Assembly (NCBI GenBank): GCA_052390115.1
Contig: JBQTHE010000050.1
Span: 1-58,439 of the forward strand
Reading direction: 5' to 3'
Source: GCA-003244245 sp052390115
GTDB taxonomy: Bacteria; Actinomycetota; Actinomycetes; Mycobacteriales; Pseudonocardiaceae
DNA length: 58,439 nt
Each line of letters opens with the position of its first letter. The first letter of the stretch is position 1. Shown here piece by piece: positions 25,508-35,336 of this stretch. The position numbers and the translations under genes are program-made. The notes below the pieces were generated by a model. The model was not told the DNA's origin, did no database searches, and worked only from the letters and a program-made list of their open reading frames with translations.

Positions 25508-28084
25508 TCATCGGACCAGGGTGAGCACCGTCTCGTCGTGTACTCCGGGGCCGCGCACGGTGCGGGCCGCCAACCAGGCGTCGAACCGGTCCGCCGCGAG
25601 CGGGCGGGAGATCAGGAAGCCCTGCGCGACGTCGCAGCCCATCTCCATCAGCTGGTGACGGGTGGCGTCCTGCTCGACACCCTCCGCGACGACGATCAAC
25701 CCGAGCGAGTGGCCGAGTTCCACGATGGCGCGGACCACCGCGAGGTCGCAGAGGTCACTCGCCAGCCCGAACACGAAGCTCTTGTCGATTTTGACCTCGT
25801 CCACCGGGAGGCGCCGCAGGTAGGCCAGCGACGAGTACCCGGTACCGAAGTCATCCACCGCGATACGGACGCCCAGACCGTGCAACCCGCGCAGCACCGG
25901 CAGCGCGCGCTCTGGATCACTCATCACCGCCGACTCGGTGAGTTCGAGGCTCAGCAGCTCTGGGGGTACCTGGTGGCGTTCCAGGGCCCTGGTCACCCGG
26001 CTGGGGAACGCAGCGTCGGCCAGGTTGCGTACCGAGAGGTTGACTGCCACTGACAGTGACAGCCCGCGGTCCAGCCAGCTCCGGCACTGCTGCAGCGAGC
26101 GGTCCAGGACGAAGTCGGTGAGCGGGTCGATCAAACCAGTGGCCTCGACGATGGTGACGAACTCCTGCGGGTCAAGCATCCCGAACTCCGGATGGTGCCA
26201 GCGCACCAGCGCCTCCACCCCGATCACCTGGCGGGTGGGCAGCGCGAGCTGGGGCTGGAAGTGCACGTCGAATTGCCCGGAGTCCAGCGCGTGGCGGAAG
26301 TGCGTGACCAGCTGGAAACGGCGTAGCAGGAGCTGGCCCATGCTGGGTGCGTAACAGCGGACGGTCTCGTCGGCGACGTGAGCTGCGCGCAAGGCCATGT
26401 CGGCCCGCTGCAGCAGGAGGTCCGCATCCCGGGTGGGTTCGATCCCGGTGAGCGCCACACCGACCACCGCGGTGCACTCCACGGCGAGCTTGTCGACCGG
26501 ATAGGGCTTGCTCAGCGCGACCTGCACCTGCTCGGCCACCCGCATCGCCCCCGGAGAGTCGACGTCGATCAGCAGCGCGGCGAAGGTGTCCCCCTCGAGC
26601 CGGGCGGTGAGCACCTGGTCCGGCAGGATACGGCGGAGCCGCTCCCCCGCACCCACGACGACCCGATCGCCCCAGACGTGGCCCAGCGCATCGTTCACCT
26701 CGGACAGCAGTTCGAGGTCGATGACGATCACGGCGCACGGCGTCGAGCCCCGCCGCAGCACCTCGGTCGCGGTTTCCCGGAAACCGAGCCTGCTACGCAG
26801 GTTGGTGAGGCTGTCGTGGTAGGCATCGTGCCGTAGCCGGGCGAGCAGCCGGCGATTGTCCAGCGCGGTGGTGAGGTGGCTGGCCAGCGTCTCGACCAAC
26901 CGCACGTCGGCCTTCCCGAAGCCGCGCACCCGGCTCTGCCGATCATGAACCTCGATGATGCCGAGGAGTTGCTCGGCGCCCCGCAGCGGAACCACCAGGA
27001 TCTCCGATGCTGCCCTGGCGGTGAGTGCAGAGCCGACGACCGGATCCGGATTGCTTCCCGGCAGACGCCGCACCTGCCCGGTGCCGGCGTGGCGGTCGGC
27101 GGGCGCCACGGCTGCGATGTCGGACTGCGATAGCGGACGGGGCAGCGGCCGACCGGCGACCACAGTGTGTGGCCCACCCTCGCCCGGCATCCAGTGCAGC
27201 ACGACGCGGGTGGCGTTGAGCTGTACGCGGGCCAGTTCCATGGCGGTGCTCCAGCCATCCTCGTCCGGTTCCAGCCGGCTGTCGTCCTCGTCCTGGCCGG
27301 CCACCGCCACCCGCAGGCTGAGGTCGTTGAGTACACCGAGGTCGCGCTGGTCGCGCAGCAGCCCGTAGTAGGCGCGGTACACCGCAGCCACGATCACCGC
27401 GAGCAGGCCTACTAACAGGGGGCCCCAGGGCACCGTCAGGACCATTTCCGCGGCGGCGAGCCCGAGCCCGGCATTGAGCAGACCGGTGAGATAGACGTGC
27501 ACCACGGGGCGGGCGCTCTCGCCGGGACGCCTGCGGTCCAGCAGCACGACGAACGCCCAGGCGAGGCAGGAGGTGAGGGCGTGGGCAATGACGAACCCGG
27601 CAAGCACCGCGCCCCACTGCGGCACCCCGGGCCAGGTCGGTTGGACCACCAGGCTGGCCAGCAGGTCGGTGACCGCAACGGTGAGGGTCGCATAGGAAGC
27701 GTTGAACAGCAGCTTGGACCAGCTGTCCCGGCGGATGAGCCGGGCGATGACCACCACACTGACATAGGCCGCCAGCACGACCGGGCCGGGCAGGAACAGC
27801 AGGCCGATGACCAGCGGGATCTCGGTGGGAGTGATCCGCGCGGTATCGCGGCGGACGTCGACCTCGATCGCCAGGCTCCGGGCGACCCCGAATCCCGCCG
27901 CCAGCACGAGACCCCCGAGCAGGGTGTTCAGATCGAACGTGACGGGGGTGGTGCGAACCGCGGCGATCCCGGCCACCCCCGCAGCGAGCACGAGGCCTGC
28001 GACGAAGGCGCCCGATGCCACCGCTCGCCCGGGGACTCGCTCGGGGAAGAGAAAGGAACCTGACGGACGCCATTTCGCCTGCAT
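25508..28084 (-). CDS. Membrane sensor with GAF, degenerate GGDEF and intact EAL domains
   Basis: 858 residues: six to seven membrane helices (about 20-245), a GAF-like domain (about 265-410), GGDEF (about 420-580) and EAL (about 600-845). The GGDEF signature reads RLEGDTFAAL, so diguanylate cyclase activity is unlikely. EAL keeps GVEALVRW, NLSVRN, DDFGTGYSSL, VKIDKSFV and VAEGVE, so cyclic-di-GMP hydrolysis is expected. ATG 28084 follows GGAGG. It probably senses an envelope signal and lowers c-di-GMP, which in filamentous actinobacteria affects development. Confidence 0.88.
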   Translation of the reverse strand: MQAKWRPSGSFLFPERVPGRAVASGAFVAGLVLAAGVAGIAAVRTTPVTFDLNTLLGGLVLAAGFGVARSLAIEVDVRRDTARITPTEIPLVIGLLFLPGPVVLAAYVSVVVIARLIRRDSWSKLLFNASYATLTVAVTDLLASLVVQPTWPGVPQWGAVLAGFVIAHALTSCLAWAFVVLLDRRRPGESARPVVHVYLTGLLNAGLGLAAAEMVLTVPWGPLLVGLLAVIVAAVYRAYYGLLRDQRDLGVLNDLSLRVAVAGQDEDDSRLEPDEDGWSTAMELARVQLNATRVVLHWMPGEGGPHTVVAGRPLPRPLSQSDIAAVAPADRHAGTGQVRRLPGSNPDPVVGSALTARAASEILVVPLRGAEQLLGIIEVHDRQSRVRGFGKADVRLVETLASHLTTALDNRRLLARLRHDAYHDSLTNLRSRLGFRETATEVLRRGSTPCAVIVIDLELLSEVNDALGHVWGDRVVVGAGERLRRILPDQVLTARLEGDTFAALLIDVDSPGAMRVAEQVQVALSKPYPVDKLAVECTAVVGVALTGIEPTRDADLLLQRADMALRAAHVADETVRCYAPSMGQLLLRRFQLVTHFRHALDSGQFDVHFQPQLALPTRQVIGVEALVRWHHPEFGMLDPQEFVTIVEATGLIDPLTDFVLDRSLQQCRSWLDRGLSLSVAVNLSVRNLADAAFPSRVTRALERHQVPPELLSLELTESAVMSDPERALPVLRGLHGLGVRIAVDDFGTGYSSLAYLRRLPVDEVKIDKSFVFGLASDLCDLAVVRAIVELGHSLGLIVVAEGVEQDATRHQLMEMGCDVAQGFLISRPLAADRFDAWLAARTVRGPGVHDETVLTLVR

Positions 28085-28619
28085 ACAGCCTCCACCAGGG
28101 ACGGCACCAAAGGGTGGTAGCCCTCCCCCAGCCGGCAGCCCAGGATCAGCACGGACGGCCGGAGGGTCGGTTCGGGGAGAGCTGGGAGTGTTCAGCCGAT
28201 CTCGACACCGTCGGGGGAGGCGGCAAGAGCGCGCGCTACGGTGCAGGTGGGAGTCATGTTCACCTCCAGGTGCTCACTGCATGGTTGGGAACCTATAGTG
28301 ACAGCGAGTTAGGGGAGCTGTAACTCACTTGGGTGTAGAATAGCCGCTTTAGTGTTGTTCTGCCACTTTAGACAGTGCCTTTCCGCGATCAGCGGCCGAT
28401 TGGAGCATCTGAGGGGGCGCCCGCCGTCGCACGGTGTCACCGTTCGTGCTCGCCGGATGCCGTACTCGTCATCACCACGGTCTTTCGCCCTGACGCTGCA
28501 GGCAGCGGGGCATTTCACCCTCATGCGAGACACGATCAGCGCTCTGTGAGTGCACGCCACCCCGATGGCGGGTGACTGGGCTGCGCCGGTAGCCGTAGCG
28601 TCGCCGTCCTGGCGCGGCT
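28085..28619. other. Intergenic region with a possible 21-codon ORF
   Basis: A 535-base gap between two same-strand genes. The only element I can support is the short ORF at 28192-28257. The stretch 28290-28380 is locally AT-rich with TATAGG (minus strand, 28292-28297), a possible promoter segment without a good -35. The remainder shows nothing recognisable. Confidence 0.45.
28192..28257 (-). CDS. Possible 21-residue peptide with strong ribosome binding site
   Basis: ATG 28257 is preceded by TGGAGGTGAAC, among the strongest ribosome binding sites in the window. The peptide starts MTPTCTVARALAAS and ends DGVEIG before TGA. It contains one Cys and three Thr/Ser residues. It lies 107 bases upstream of the EAL gene on the same strand. 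It could be a leader peptide or a small protein; I do not recognise it. Confidence 0.4.
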   Translation of the reverse strand: MTPTCTVARALAASPDGVEIG

Positions 28620-31600
28620 TCAAACCCGCGTGGCTGATCCTGTCCCACCACCACCGGGATCGGTTGCGTGCCCGCCTGCACCCACCGGACTCTGGAGGGG
28701 GGAGCAGCCGGTGTAGTCGCCCCACCCGGTTGACCGCCCTGCGGCAACCGGAGGGGCAACCCCGCCCGGCTGCCCACCCCCCAGCAGCGGCAGCCGGGCG
28801 GGCGGCCAGAGAGATCGTCCCTCCGTTCGGCGGCGGGATGGGACGGGGAACGGCGCAGCCTCGATCCCGAGTTCGGCCATCCGGTGGGTATAGCTGAGGT
28901 AGCGGGCTCGGGCCTGACCGTGACGACCGGCCGCGGTCAGCACTGAAGTCAGCCTGAGGTGGGCCTGCTCGTCATAGTGATCGCGCTCGAGGACCCGCAA
29001 ATAGCACCGCACCGCCAGGTCATAGTCGCCGGACGCCCCGGCGGCACCGGCCAGGGCCGTGGCCACCGTGAGGTAGGCGGCGCTGGCCTGCTCCCGCATG
29101 GACACCGCCCAGTCCTGGTACGGGTCCTCCTCGAGAAAGTCCCCGGTATAGAGCGCCTCGGTCGCGCGCAGTTCGTCGACGGCCTGCACATTGAGTGACC
29201 GGCCGGTGAGGCGACCCGCGGCGACGAGGAATTCTTCGACGTCGACCCGTAGGTTCGCCAAGCTGACCACGTGCTTGTCCGAATGCACGAAGTGGTCCGG
29301 CGGGTACTGATGGTCGGGATCGAGCACCGTACGGATCGTGGACAGGGCGACAGACAATCGATTGGCGCAGCAGGCCGGGTCTGCTGCGGGCCACAACGTC
29401 TCGATCAACACCTCGCGCGGAGTTGGTCGCCCGTGCCTGCTGATCAGCAACTTGAGCAGGTCACGGGCCTTCTTGGAGTTCCATTCGGTCGCGCGGACCG
29501 GCCGGCCATCGCGGAAGATGCCGAACCCGCCCAGCGTGCGGACAAGCACCGGGGCCCGCGCCGGTGCCGGAACGGCGCTCAGGAGCCCGGCCGCGGGCGC
29601 CGAGGGCTCCCGCACACCGAGGGCACGCAGGCGTTGCTCAGCCTCGGCCACTTCCGGTTCGGAGGCACCGGCCGACCGGGCCAGTGCGACGGCATTGCGA
29701 GCGCAGGCGAGGGGATTGCCGAGCTCCGCCCAGACCCGCGCCGCCTCCCGCAGGCTGCGCAACGTGACCGCAGGATCGGGACTCGCCGCCGCCCGCAACT
29801 CGAGCGCCTCGGCGAGACCGGCGCGATCCGATCTCGCGCCGGCGAGATCAAGCGCGCTCAGCGCCGACCGGTCGGCCTGTTCAGGTGCGCCACACTCCAG
29901 CGCCACCCAGCCCGCGGCGAGCAGCGCGATCACCCGAGCGCTGCCCTGCCCACGCTCCACGGACCGCGCGGCCAGCGCGGTGGCGTGCCCGGGATCATCA
30001 CCCACGAGCACTCTGGCAAGGCCGGCCAAGGCTGGCACCAGCCCGCGGTCATCGCCAAGGCGCTCGGCCCGCTGCACTGCTTCGGTGTAGGCGTGACGGG
30101 CCAGCGCGAGGTCACCACGTTCCCGGTAGGCATCGGCCACGCCGAGCAACGGAAGGACGGCGTCGCGGCTGTCCATGCGCTGATACGCGGTCCTGGACAC
30201 CTCGAAGTCCGCGATCGCCCCGTCGAGCCGCCCCAGCCCGAGCTGGGCCCTGCCCCTGATGTACAGCGCGAAGGCGAGTTCAGGCAGGTAGCCAACGGAG
30301 TCGGCATGCCCAATGGCGATCTCCAGCTCACGTAACGCCTGGAGGCAGGAGCCCCGCTCGATGTGGTCGCCGGCGCGGTGAACCCGGATTGAGATCATCC
30401 GAAGCACGTCGCCCGCCCGTTGGGCCGCGGCCAGGCCCATCGTGGCGTGCGCTGCTACTCCCGCTCGGTCCCCACCCGCGTTGCTGACCAGCAGCATCGC
30501 GGTGTGTGCCGCAGCGAGCGCATGATCGTCGCCGGACGCGGTCGCCACGGCCACGGCTCGCTGTGCGAGTGAGTGAGACCGGTCGTGGTCCCCACGGCGC
30601 CAGCTGGCACTCGCCGCCCAGGACAGCAGCAGTGCCTCAGCCGAGGACTTCTCGTCGCCCGGCCGGGTCTGGTCCACGATCGCGACGGCCTCGTCGAACT
30701 CGCCACGGACATAGTGGCTCCAGGACAGCCGCCAGGCCAGTTCGGGCGCCGGTGCCGTCCCGTGGCCGGCAGCGCGGCGGAAGCACTGCGCCGCGCCGCG
30801 CCAGTCACCGTGCACCAGCCGCGCCGCACCCTCGAGCCGTTCGACGGTCGCGCTGCGCAGCAACGCGGGCAGCCCGGATGAGCAAGCGAGAATCTCGGCG
30901 ACGCTGCCCTGCGCCAGTAACGCCTCGCCGTGATCCACCAGGAACTCAGCGATCCGGGGCGGCTCGTCGAGCGCGACGGCGCAGCCCAACGCCTCGGCCA
31001 GGTGGCCGTGGTCGGTGAACCAGTCCATCGCCTGTCTGCGAACCCGGCTGCAGGCATCCGGGTGCATCCGCGCCAGCGCCACGTCACGGATCAGCGGGCC
31101 GAGCGTGAACCAGTCCGGCCGGTCGCAATGCCGCCGCACGACCATCGCATCCCCGGCGAGCCGGGTGAGCTCGAGCTCATCGACGTCCACCCCCAGCGCC
31201 TGGCACAGCTCGACTGTGAACCGTGGCAGCGGGGCCACCTGGGTCAGCAGTGCCTGCAGCGTGGCGCCGGACCCTTCGAGCACCTCCTCGGCGAGATAAT
31301 CGAACAACGGACCACCCGGCCGGCGCAGCACATCGAGCGGGTCACCCCGCTCGGGGGGCCCGCGGTGTCGTAGCCATTCCGCGGCGAGACGGGTGGCCGC
31401 CGGCCAGCCGCCGGTGAGGTCGTGCACCTGCTCCGCCAGCGGGTGCAGCTCGCCACTGACGAACCGGCCACCGAAGACCGTGGCCAGCAGGTTCTCCGAC
31501 TCGGCCGCGCTGAACGCGAGCATCGCTGCGTCCAGCTCAAGCACCTGCCCACGACCCCGCAGGCGCTGCACCGGAAACGGTAACCGGACCCGCGAGGACA

Positions 31601-32153
31601 GCACCAGATGCAACGTCTGCGGGGCCTGCTGGCACAACAACTCCAGCAGCCGGACCGACGGCCCATCGGGCGGGAGGTCCTGGACATCGTCGATGATCAA
31701 CGCGAGATCAGCGCCACGCTCTCGCCCGGCTGCTTCGGCGAGTGCGGACGCGAAGACATCCGCGAGGTCGCGGCCGCCCGGGCAGCGGCCGTCCAACTCG
31801 GGGCCAGCGGGAATGCCGAACCACGCCGCCGTAGCCGCCTGCAATCCCGGCAGCCGGACCCGCAGGGCCTCGATCAAACCGTGGACCAGCGCTGGGACAG
31901 CGGCGTCGGCAGGTCCCAGGGTGTACCACGCGCACGGGGCGGTGTGGGCCCAGGACACCAGCAGGGTGGTCTTGCCGCACCCGGGGCCGGCGACGACGGT
32001 GGTGAGGCGTCGGCGTAGCGCCTGGTTCATGACCTCCAGCAGAGCGGGACGCGCTACCCAGGCCGGATCCGCCGGAGGTAGCGCCCCACGACGCGGCGAG
32101 ATACCCGCGTCCGCAACCAGCTGTGCCCATACGACCGTGCCGGCTGCCACCAT
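28620..32153 (-). CDS. STAND ATPase regulator with carboxyl-terminal winged helix and BTAD (SARP-like)
   Basis: 1177 residues. A MalT-type STAND ATPase comes first (Walker A GPGCGKT 56-62, Walker B LALIIDDVQDL), then a TPR-like helical array (about 400-880), an OmpR-type winged helix (LGGFGIFRDGRPV, WNSKKARDLLKLLISRHGR) and a BTAD domain. The last 85 residues or so are a Pro/Gly-rich tail. Such proteins are ligand-triggered transcription activators in actinobacteria. It is transcribed divergently from the metzincin gene at 32460, its most likely target. SARP regulators usually have the DNA-binding part first; here it is near the end. Confidence 0.85.
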   Translation of the reverse strand: MVAAGTVVWAQLVADAGISPRRGALPPADPAWVARPALLEVMNQALRRRLTTVVAGPGCGKTTLLVSWAHTAPCAWYTLGPADAAVPALVHGLIEALRVRLPGLQAATAAWFGIPAGPELDGRCPGGRDLADVFASALAEAAGRERGADLALIIDDVQDLPPDGPSVRLLELLCQQAPQTLHLVLSSRVRLPFPVQRLRGRGQVLELDAAMLAFSAAESENLLATVFGGRFVSGELHPLAEQVHDLTGGWPAATRLAAEWLRHRGPPERGDPLDVLRRPGGPLFDYLAEEVLEGSGATLQALLTQVAPLPRFTVELCQALGVDVDELELTRLAGDAMVVRRHCDRPDWFTLGPLIRDVALARMHPDACSRVRRQAMDWFTDHGHLAEALGCAVALDEPPRIAEFLVDHGEALLAQGSVAEILACSSGLPALLRSATVERLEGAARLVHGDWRGAAQCFRRAAGHGTAPAPELAWRLSWSHYVRGEFDEAVAIVDQTRPGDEKSSAEALLLSWAASASWRRGDHDRSHSLAQRAVAVATASGDDHALAAAHTAMLLVSNAGGDRAGVAAHATMGLAAAQRAGDVLRMISIRVHRAGDHIERGSCLQALRELEIAIGHADSVGYLPELAFALYIRGRAQLGLGRLDGAIADFEVSRTAYQRMDSRDAVLPLLGVADAYRERGDLALARHAYTEAVQRAERLGDDRGLVPALAGLARVLVGDDPGHATALAARSVERGQGSARVIALLAAGWVALECGAPEQADRSALSALDLAGARSDRAGLAEALELRAAASPDPAVTLRSLREAARVWAELGNPLACARNAVALARSAGASEPEVAEAEQRLRALGVREPSAPAAGLLSAVPAPARAPVLVRTLGGFGIFRDGRPVRATEWNSKKARDLLKLLISRHGRPTPREVLIETLWPAADPACCANRLSVALSTIRTVLDPDHQYPPDHFVHSDKHVVSLANLRVDVEEFLVAAGRLTGRSLNVQAVDELRATEALYTGDFLEEDPYQDWAVSMREQASAAYLTVATALAGAAGASGDYDLAVRCYLRVLERDHYDEQAHLRLTSVLTAAGRHGQARARYLSYTHRMAELGIEAAPFPVPSRRRTEGRSLWPPARLPLLGGGQPGGVAPPVAAGRSTGWGDYTGCSPLQSPVGAGGHATDPGGGGTGSATRV

Positions 32154-32459
32154 TGACGTTTCCCGCCCTTGCCGCCATCGGCGCCGCGCGTCCGTGCGCC
32201 CCGCCTGAGTCGGCGGGCCCGCCGGGGTCGCGCCGCCCGCAGCCCATTGTGGCGATCGGCTGCCGCTCGGACATCGTAGGAATTACGTATCAGGCTCCGT
32301 CACTCAACGTAGCGCCTGCGCCGAGCGCCGGCGCCGGCTGGTCGACAAGATCGACTCTTAAGGGATCGACAGGATTTCCAAAGGTCCCCCGGCACACTTC
32401 GAGTCGGGAAAAGGCTGCTGTGAAACCGGGCCGACCGACCCCTCGAGGAGCTGATAGCT
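32154..32459. other. Divergent promoter region, STAND-BTAD regulator / metzincin
   Basis: 306 bases between divergent starts. A palindrome TACGTA (32285-32290) and repeated ATCGAC words (near 32350-32370) are visible, but no clear promoter hexamers. GAGGAG near 32440 is the ribosome binding site of the metzincin gene. SARP-family activators bind direct repeats in such regions; none is obvious by eye. Confidence 0.4.
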
Positions 32460-34721
32460 GTGACCATCACAGAACCTAACGCCGCACCCGCAGGCCCTGA
32501 GCTCCCTGTCGATCTCGACGTCGGCGCTGAAGCTATCGGACAGCTCGCGGGTCAGGGCGGCGAGCACAATGCCTACGGCGCTGCCGCCAGCGCCGCAGCG
32601 GCCGGGTCAGCGGCAGACCCGAGCGCACCGGCGATGTCGACAGCCCTGATGGACGTACCGGCCGGCCCGCCCGCCCCGGCTGACGGCGCGGCGCTGCAGA
32701 GGGGTAATGGATCCAGCGCGCCGGGCGAGGGCGCTGTCGCGGCCCCGCCCAGCCCGATCCCGGTACCCCTTCCGATCCCGATCCAGCTGCGCCTGGCCAG
32801 CGGCCGTTACCGCTCGCTCCCGATCGGGTTCCTGCTCGAGCTCCGGGTCGACATCGACGGTCACCGTCCGCTCAGACGCCTCAGCGGCGACTACTACTCC
32901 GTCTCGGGAGCCACCATCAGCTACTTCGGCTCATGGACGGTCGACGCCGTGACGGTCACCACGTCACCCGCCGCGGTGGTCGTCGTGGGTACCGCCCGGA
33001 CGACGTGGTCCACGACCTTCACCGTCGCCAGGGTGACGATCCCGCGCAGCACCACATTCCAGTCACCGGCACCTGCGACGATCCAATGGTCGACGCCGAG
33101 CGGCGCCCAGGGCGCCAGTTACGTCTGCTTATGGGAGTCGGAAGCGTTCCGCACGGTTGAGGTCGAACAGGACCGCGAGTCGGGCGTGACGCAGTTCACC
33201 TCCTACCACACCGGCTCGCTGCCCAGCGGTGGGCCCGGGCGCGTCCTGAGCGTCGCAGGCGCCTACGGCGAGGCCGGCATTCGGATGATCGACACCGGGG
33301 CCGCCAACGTCATCGCAAACCCGGCCGGCGGCCAATGGAACGACGCCAGCCTGCACAACGCGATGCAGAGCCACTTCGCGAAGTGGGCAGAAAAGCCGCA
33401 ATTCAAGGTATGGCTTATGCACGCGAATGCCCATGAGGATGGACCGGATCTGCTGGGGATCATGTTCGACCTGCAGGGACTGCAGCGGCAGGGATGTGCG
33501 AGCTTTTACCAGAACATCTCGTCGGGATCGGCGGCGGACCAGCGCACCCAGCTCTACGTTCACGTCCACGAGCTCGGTCACTGCTTCAACCTGTTCCACT
33601 CCTTCCACAAGAACCGGATGACCCCACCGCTGCCCAACCGGCCAGGCAGCCTCTCCTGGATGAACTACCCGGACAACTACAATCCGGGCGGCGGCGCGCC
33701 GAGCGGCCCGGCGGCGTTCTGGGCGGGATTCCCGTTCCAGTTCGACGACCTCGAGCTGGCGCACCTGCGGCACGGCTTCCGCAACGACGTGATCATGGGT
33801 GGCAACCCCTTCGGCACCGGCGCCGCACTCGAGCTGGGCGAGGACTACGCCGACCGGCTGTCCGACACCAGCGGGCTCGAGCTGCGGATCTCAACCAAGC
33901 CAGCACGACCGACGCTCGGGACCCCGGTAGTCCTGCAGATCAGCCTCGTCGCCGAGCGCAGGCAGCAGGTTCACCGGCGCGACCTGCTGCACCCGAAGTT
34001 CGGCTTCGTCCACGTCGCGGTGAGCCGGCCACGCGGGGATGTCATCGTGCACCGGCCGCCAGTGACCCAATGTGTCGTGCCAAGGCTGGTAACTGCCGGC
34101 CGCGACGAGGAGCTGCCCGTCAGCGCCTACATCGGCAACGACGCCGCGGTGGGGCAGCTCTTCGAGGACATCGGAACCTACCGGATCCGGGCCACCTACA
34201 CCGCCCCAGACGGGACGATCATCGTGTCCGGCACCGAAACGGTGCGGATCGGGGCACCCCAGCACGACGGGGACGAGCAGGTCGCTGATCTGCTACTCGG
34301 CGACGACGTGGGCATGGTGCTCACGTTGCTCGGCACCGACTCCGAGTACCTCTCGGCGGGGACCCGAGCGCTCGAGACCATTCTCGCCGAGCACGAGAAC
34401 CACCCGAACGCGGTCTACGCTCGGCTGGCGCTGGGGATGAACGCGGCGCGTCCCTTCACCGCGGTACAGCCCGACGGCTCCGTGCAGGTGCGCGAGCCGG
34501 ACCTCCCCCGGGCTGATGAGTTGCTCCGGGACGCGGTGGAAGTCTCGCGTGGCGACGGTGGCCTCGACGACCTCACCGTCTACCAGGTGCTCGGCTCCCT
34601 GGCCACCAGCCATGAGGCCGCGGATGATTCCAAGGGTGCCCGGTCGCTTCGCAAAGAAGCCGCCCAGCTCGCCCGGTCCAAGGACGAACCCGCGTCAGTG
34701 CTGAAAGATCTCGAAGGGTAA
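32460..34721 (+). CDS. Metzincin-like zinc metalloprotease without signal peptide
   Basis: 753 residues from GTG 32460. An Ala/Pro-rich linker spans about residues 5-110, followed by a beta-rich domain (110-260), the protease domain (260-470) and a helical tail (600-753). The zinc motif HELGHCFNLFH (370-380) fits HExxHxxNxxH, and the Met-turn SWMNYP (Met401) lies 20 residues further, so this is a metzincin with Asn at the usual Gly. No signal peptide or membrane helix is visible, so it acts inside the cell or leaves by an unusual route. The carboxyl-terminal part has TPR-like helices. The substrate is unknown. It is probably co-transcribed with the next small gene. Confidence 0.75.
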   Translation: MTITEPNAAPAGPELPVDLDVGAEAIGQLAGQGGEHNAYGAAASAAAAGSAADPSAPAMSTALMDVPAGPPAPADGAALQRGNGSSAPGEGAVAAPPSPIPVPLPIPIQLRLASGRYRSLPIGFLLELRVDIDGHRPLRRLSGDYYSVSGATISYFGSWTVDAVTVTTSPAAVVVVGTARTTWSTTFTVARVTIPRSTTFQSPAPATIQWSTPSGAQGASYVCLWESEAFRTVEVEQDRESGVTQFTSYHTGSLPSGGPGRVLSVAGAYGEAGIRMIDTGAANVIANPAGGQWNDASLHNAMQSHFAKWAEKPQFKVWLMHANAHEDGPDLLGIMFDLQGLQRQGCASFYQNISSGSAADQRTQLYVHVHELGHCFNLFHSFHKNRMTPPLPNRPGSLSWMNYPDNYNPGGGAPSGPAAFWAGFPFQFDDLELAHLRHGFRNDVIMGGNPFGTGAALELGEDYADRLSDTSGLELRISTKPARPTLGTPVVLQISLVAERRQQVHRRDLLHPKFGFVHVAVSRPRGDVIVHRPPVTQCVVPRLVTAGRDEELPVSAYIGNDAAVGQLFEDIGTYRIRATYTAPDGTIIVSGTETVRIGAPQHDGDEQVADLLLGDDVGMVLTLLGTDSEYLSAGTRALETILAEHENHPNAVYARLALGMNAARPFTAVQPDGSVQVREPDLPRADELLRDAVEVSRGDGGLDDLTVYQVLGSLATSHEAADDSKGARSLRKEAAQLARSKDEPASVLKDLEG

Positions 34722-34743
34722 GCGTTTCCCCCTCGGGATCGCG

Positions 34744-35088
34744 GTGGACAATATCGCGGTGGACAATGTGGCCGGGCGCGGGACTGAACCGGACGGGCTC
34801 GTCCTCGAGCTCGGAGAGGGATTCTCCGGCAACGACGTGGTGGTGCTCCTCGACGGGCAGGAGGTCTGGCATCGCACGGGAGTGACCACCAACTACTCAG
34901 TGGGTCGCGCCGCTGTGATCCGGCTGCCACGGCATCCGTCGCGGGCCGCGACCCTCGAAGTGCGAGCGGGTGCTTCGACGACGTCGCACCGGGTCCAGGC
35001 CGGTGCCGACGAGGTACGCCTACGGGCGTCCGTCGACTCGAGTGGCGTTGTGCGCATCGGCCCCGCGCCCGAGGGGTACCGGTTCTGA
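34744..35088 (+). CDS. Small beta-rich protein of unknown function
   Basis: 114 residues from GTG 34744, 22 bases after the metzincin gene. The sequence alternates hydrophobic strands (LVLELGEGF, VVVLLDGQEVW, AAVIRLP, ATLEVRAG), suggesting a small beta sandwich. Its beginning contains a 15-base tandem duplication encoding IAVDN twice, so the true start could be either GTG. Placed with the protease it may be an inhibitor or targeting partner, but this is inference. Confidence 0.6.
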   Translation: MDNIAVDNVAGRGTEPDGLVLELGEGFSGNDVVVLLDGQEVWHRTGVTTNYSVGRAAVIRLPRHPSRAATLEVRAGASTTSHRVQAGADEVRLRASVDSSGVVRIGPAPEGYRF

Positions 35089-35336
35089 ATGAGGGTCCCA
35101 GGCATTGCTCATCGCCCCGCCAGCGCGGCTGGGAGAGTTGGCCCATGCGGCGGCGATGGCCGCGCGAGATGACACTCCCAGCTTGGCGAAGATGTGCGAT
35201 ATGTGCGTGGTTACAGTGCGCACGCTCACACGAGCTGCTCAGCGATCTGCCGGTTCGAGTAGCCCCGCGACACCAGGCTGGCTACCTCCCGTTCCCGGGC
35301 CGTCAGGCCTGGTAGCCCGGCCAGCGCAGGGTGCGA
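35089..35336 (-). pseudogene. Broken LuxR-type HTH regulator, carboxyl-terminal remnant
   Basis: Two minus-strand frames join into one LuxR helix-turn-helix: LTAREREVASLVSRGYSNRQ, then IAEQLV and TGA at 35226-35228, then after a -1 shift SVRTVTTHISHIFAKLGVS and RAAIAAAWANS. A one-base deletion between QLV and SVRTV explains it. No regulator amino terminus is present; the coding similarity stops near 35336, where the allophanate-hydrolase remnant begins on the other strand. Confidence 0.75.

Noticed and set aside
28192..28257. 21-codon ORF as a lanthipeptide or DUF397-type gene
   Set aside because: No leader motif or matching family pattern and no modifying enzyme nearby; kept only as an unassigned small ORF.
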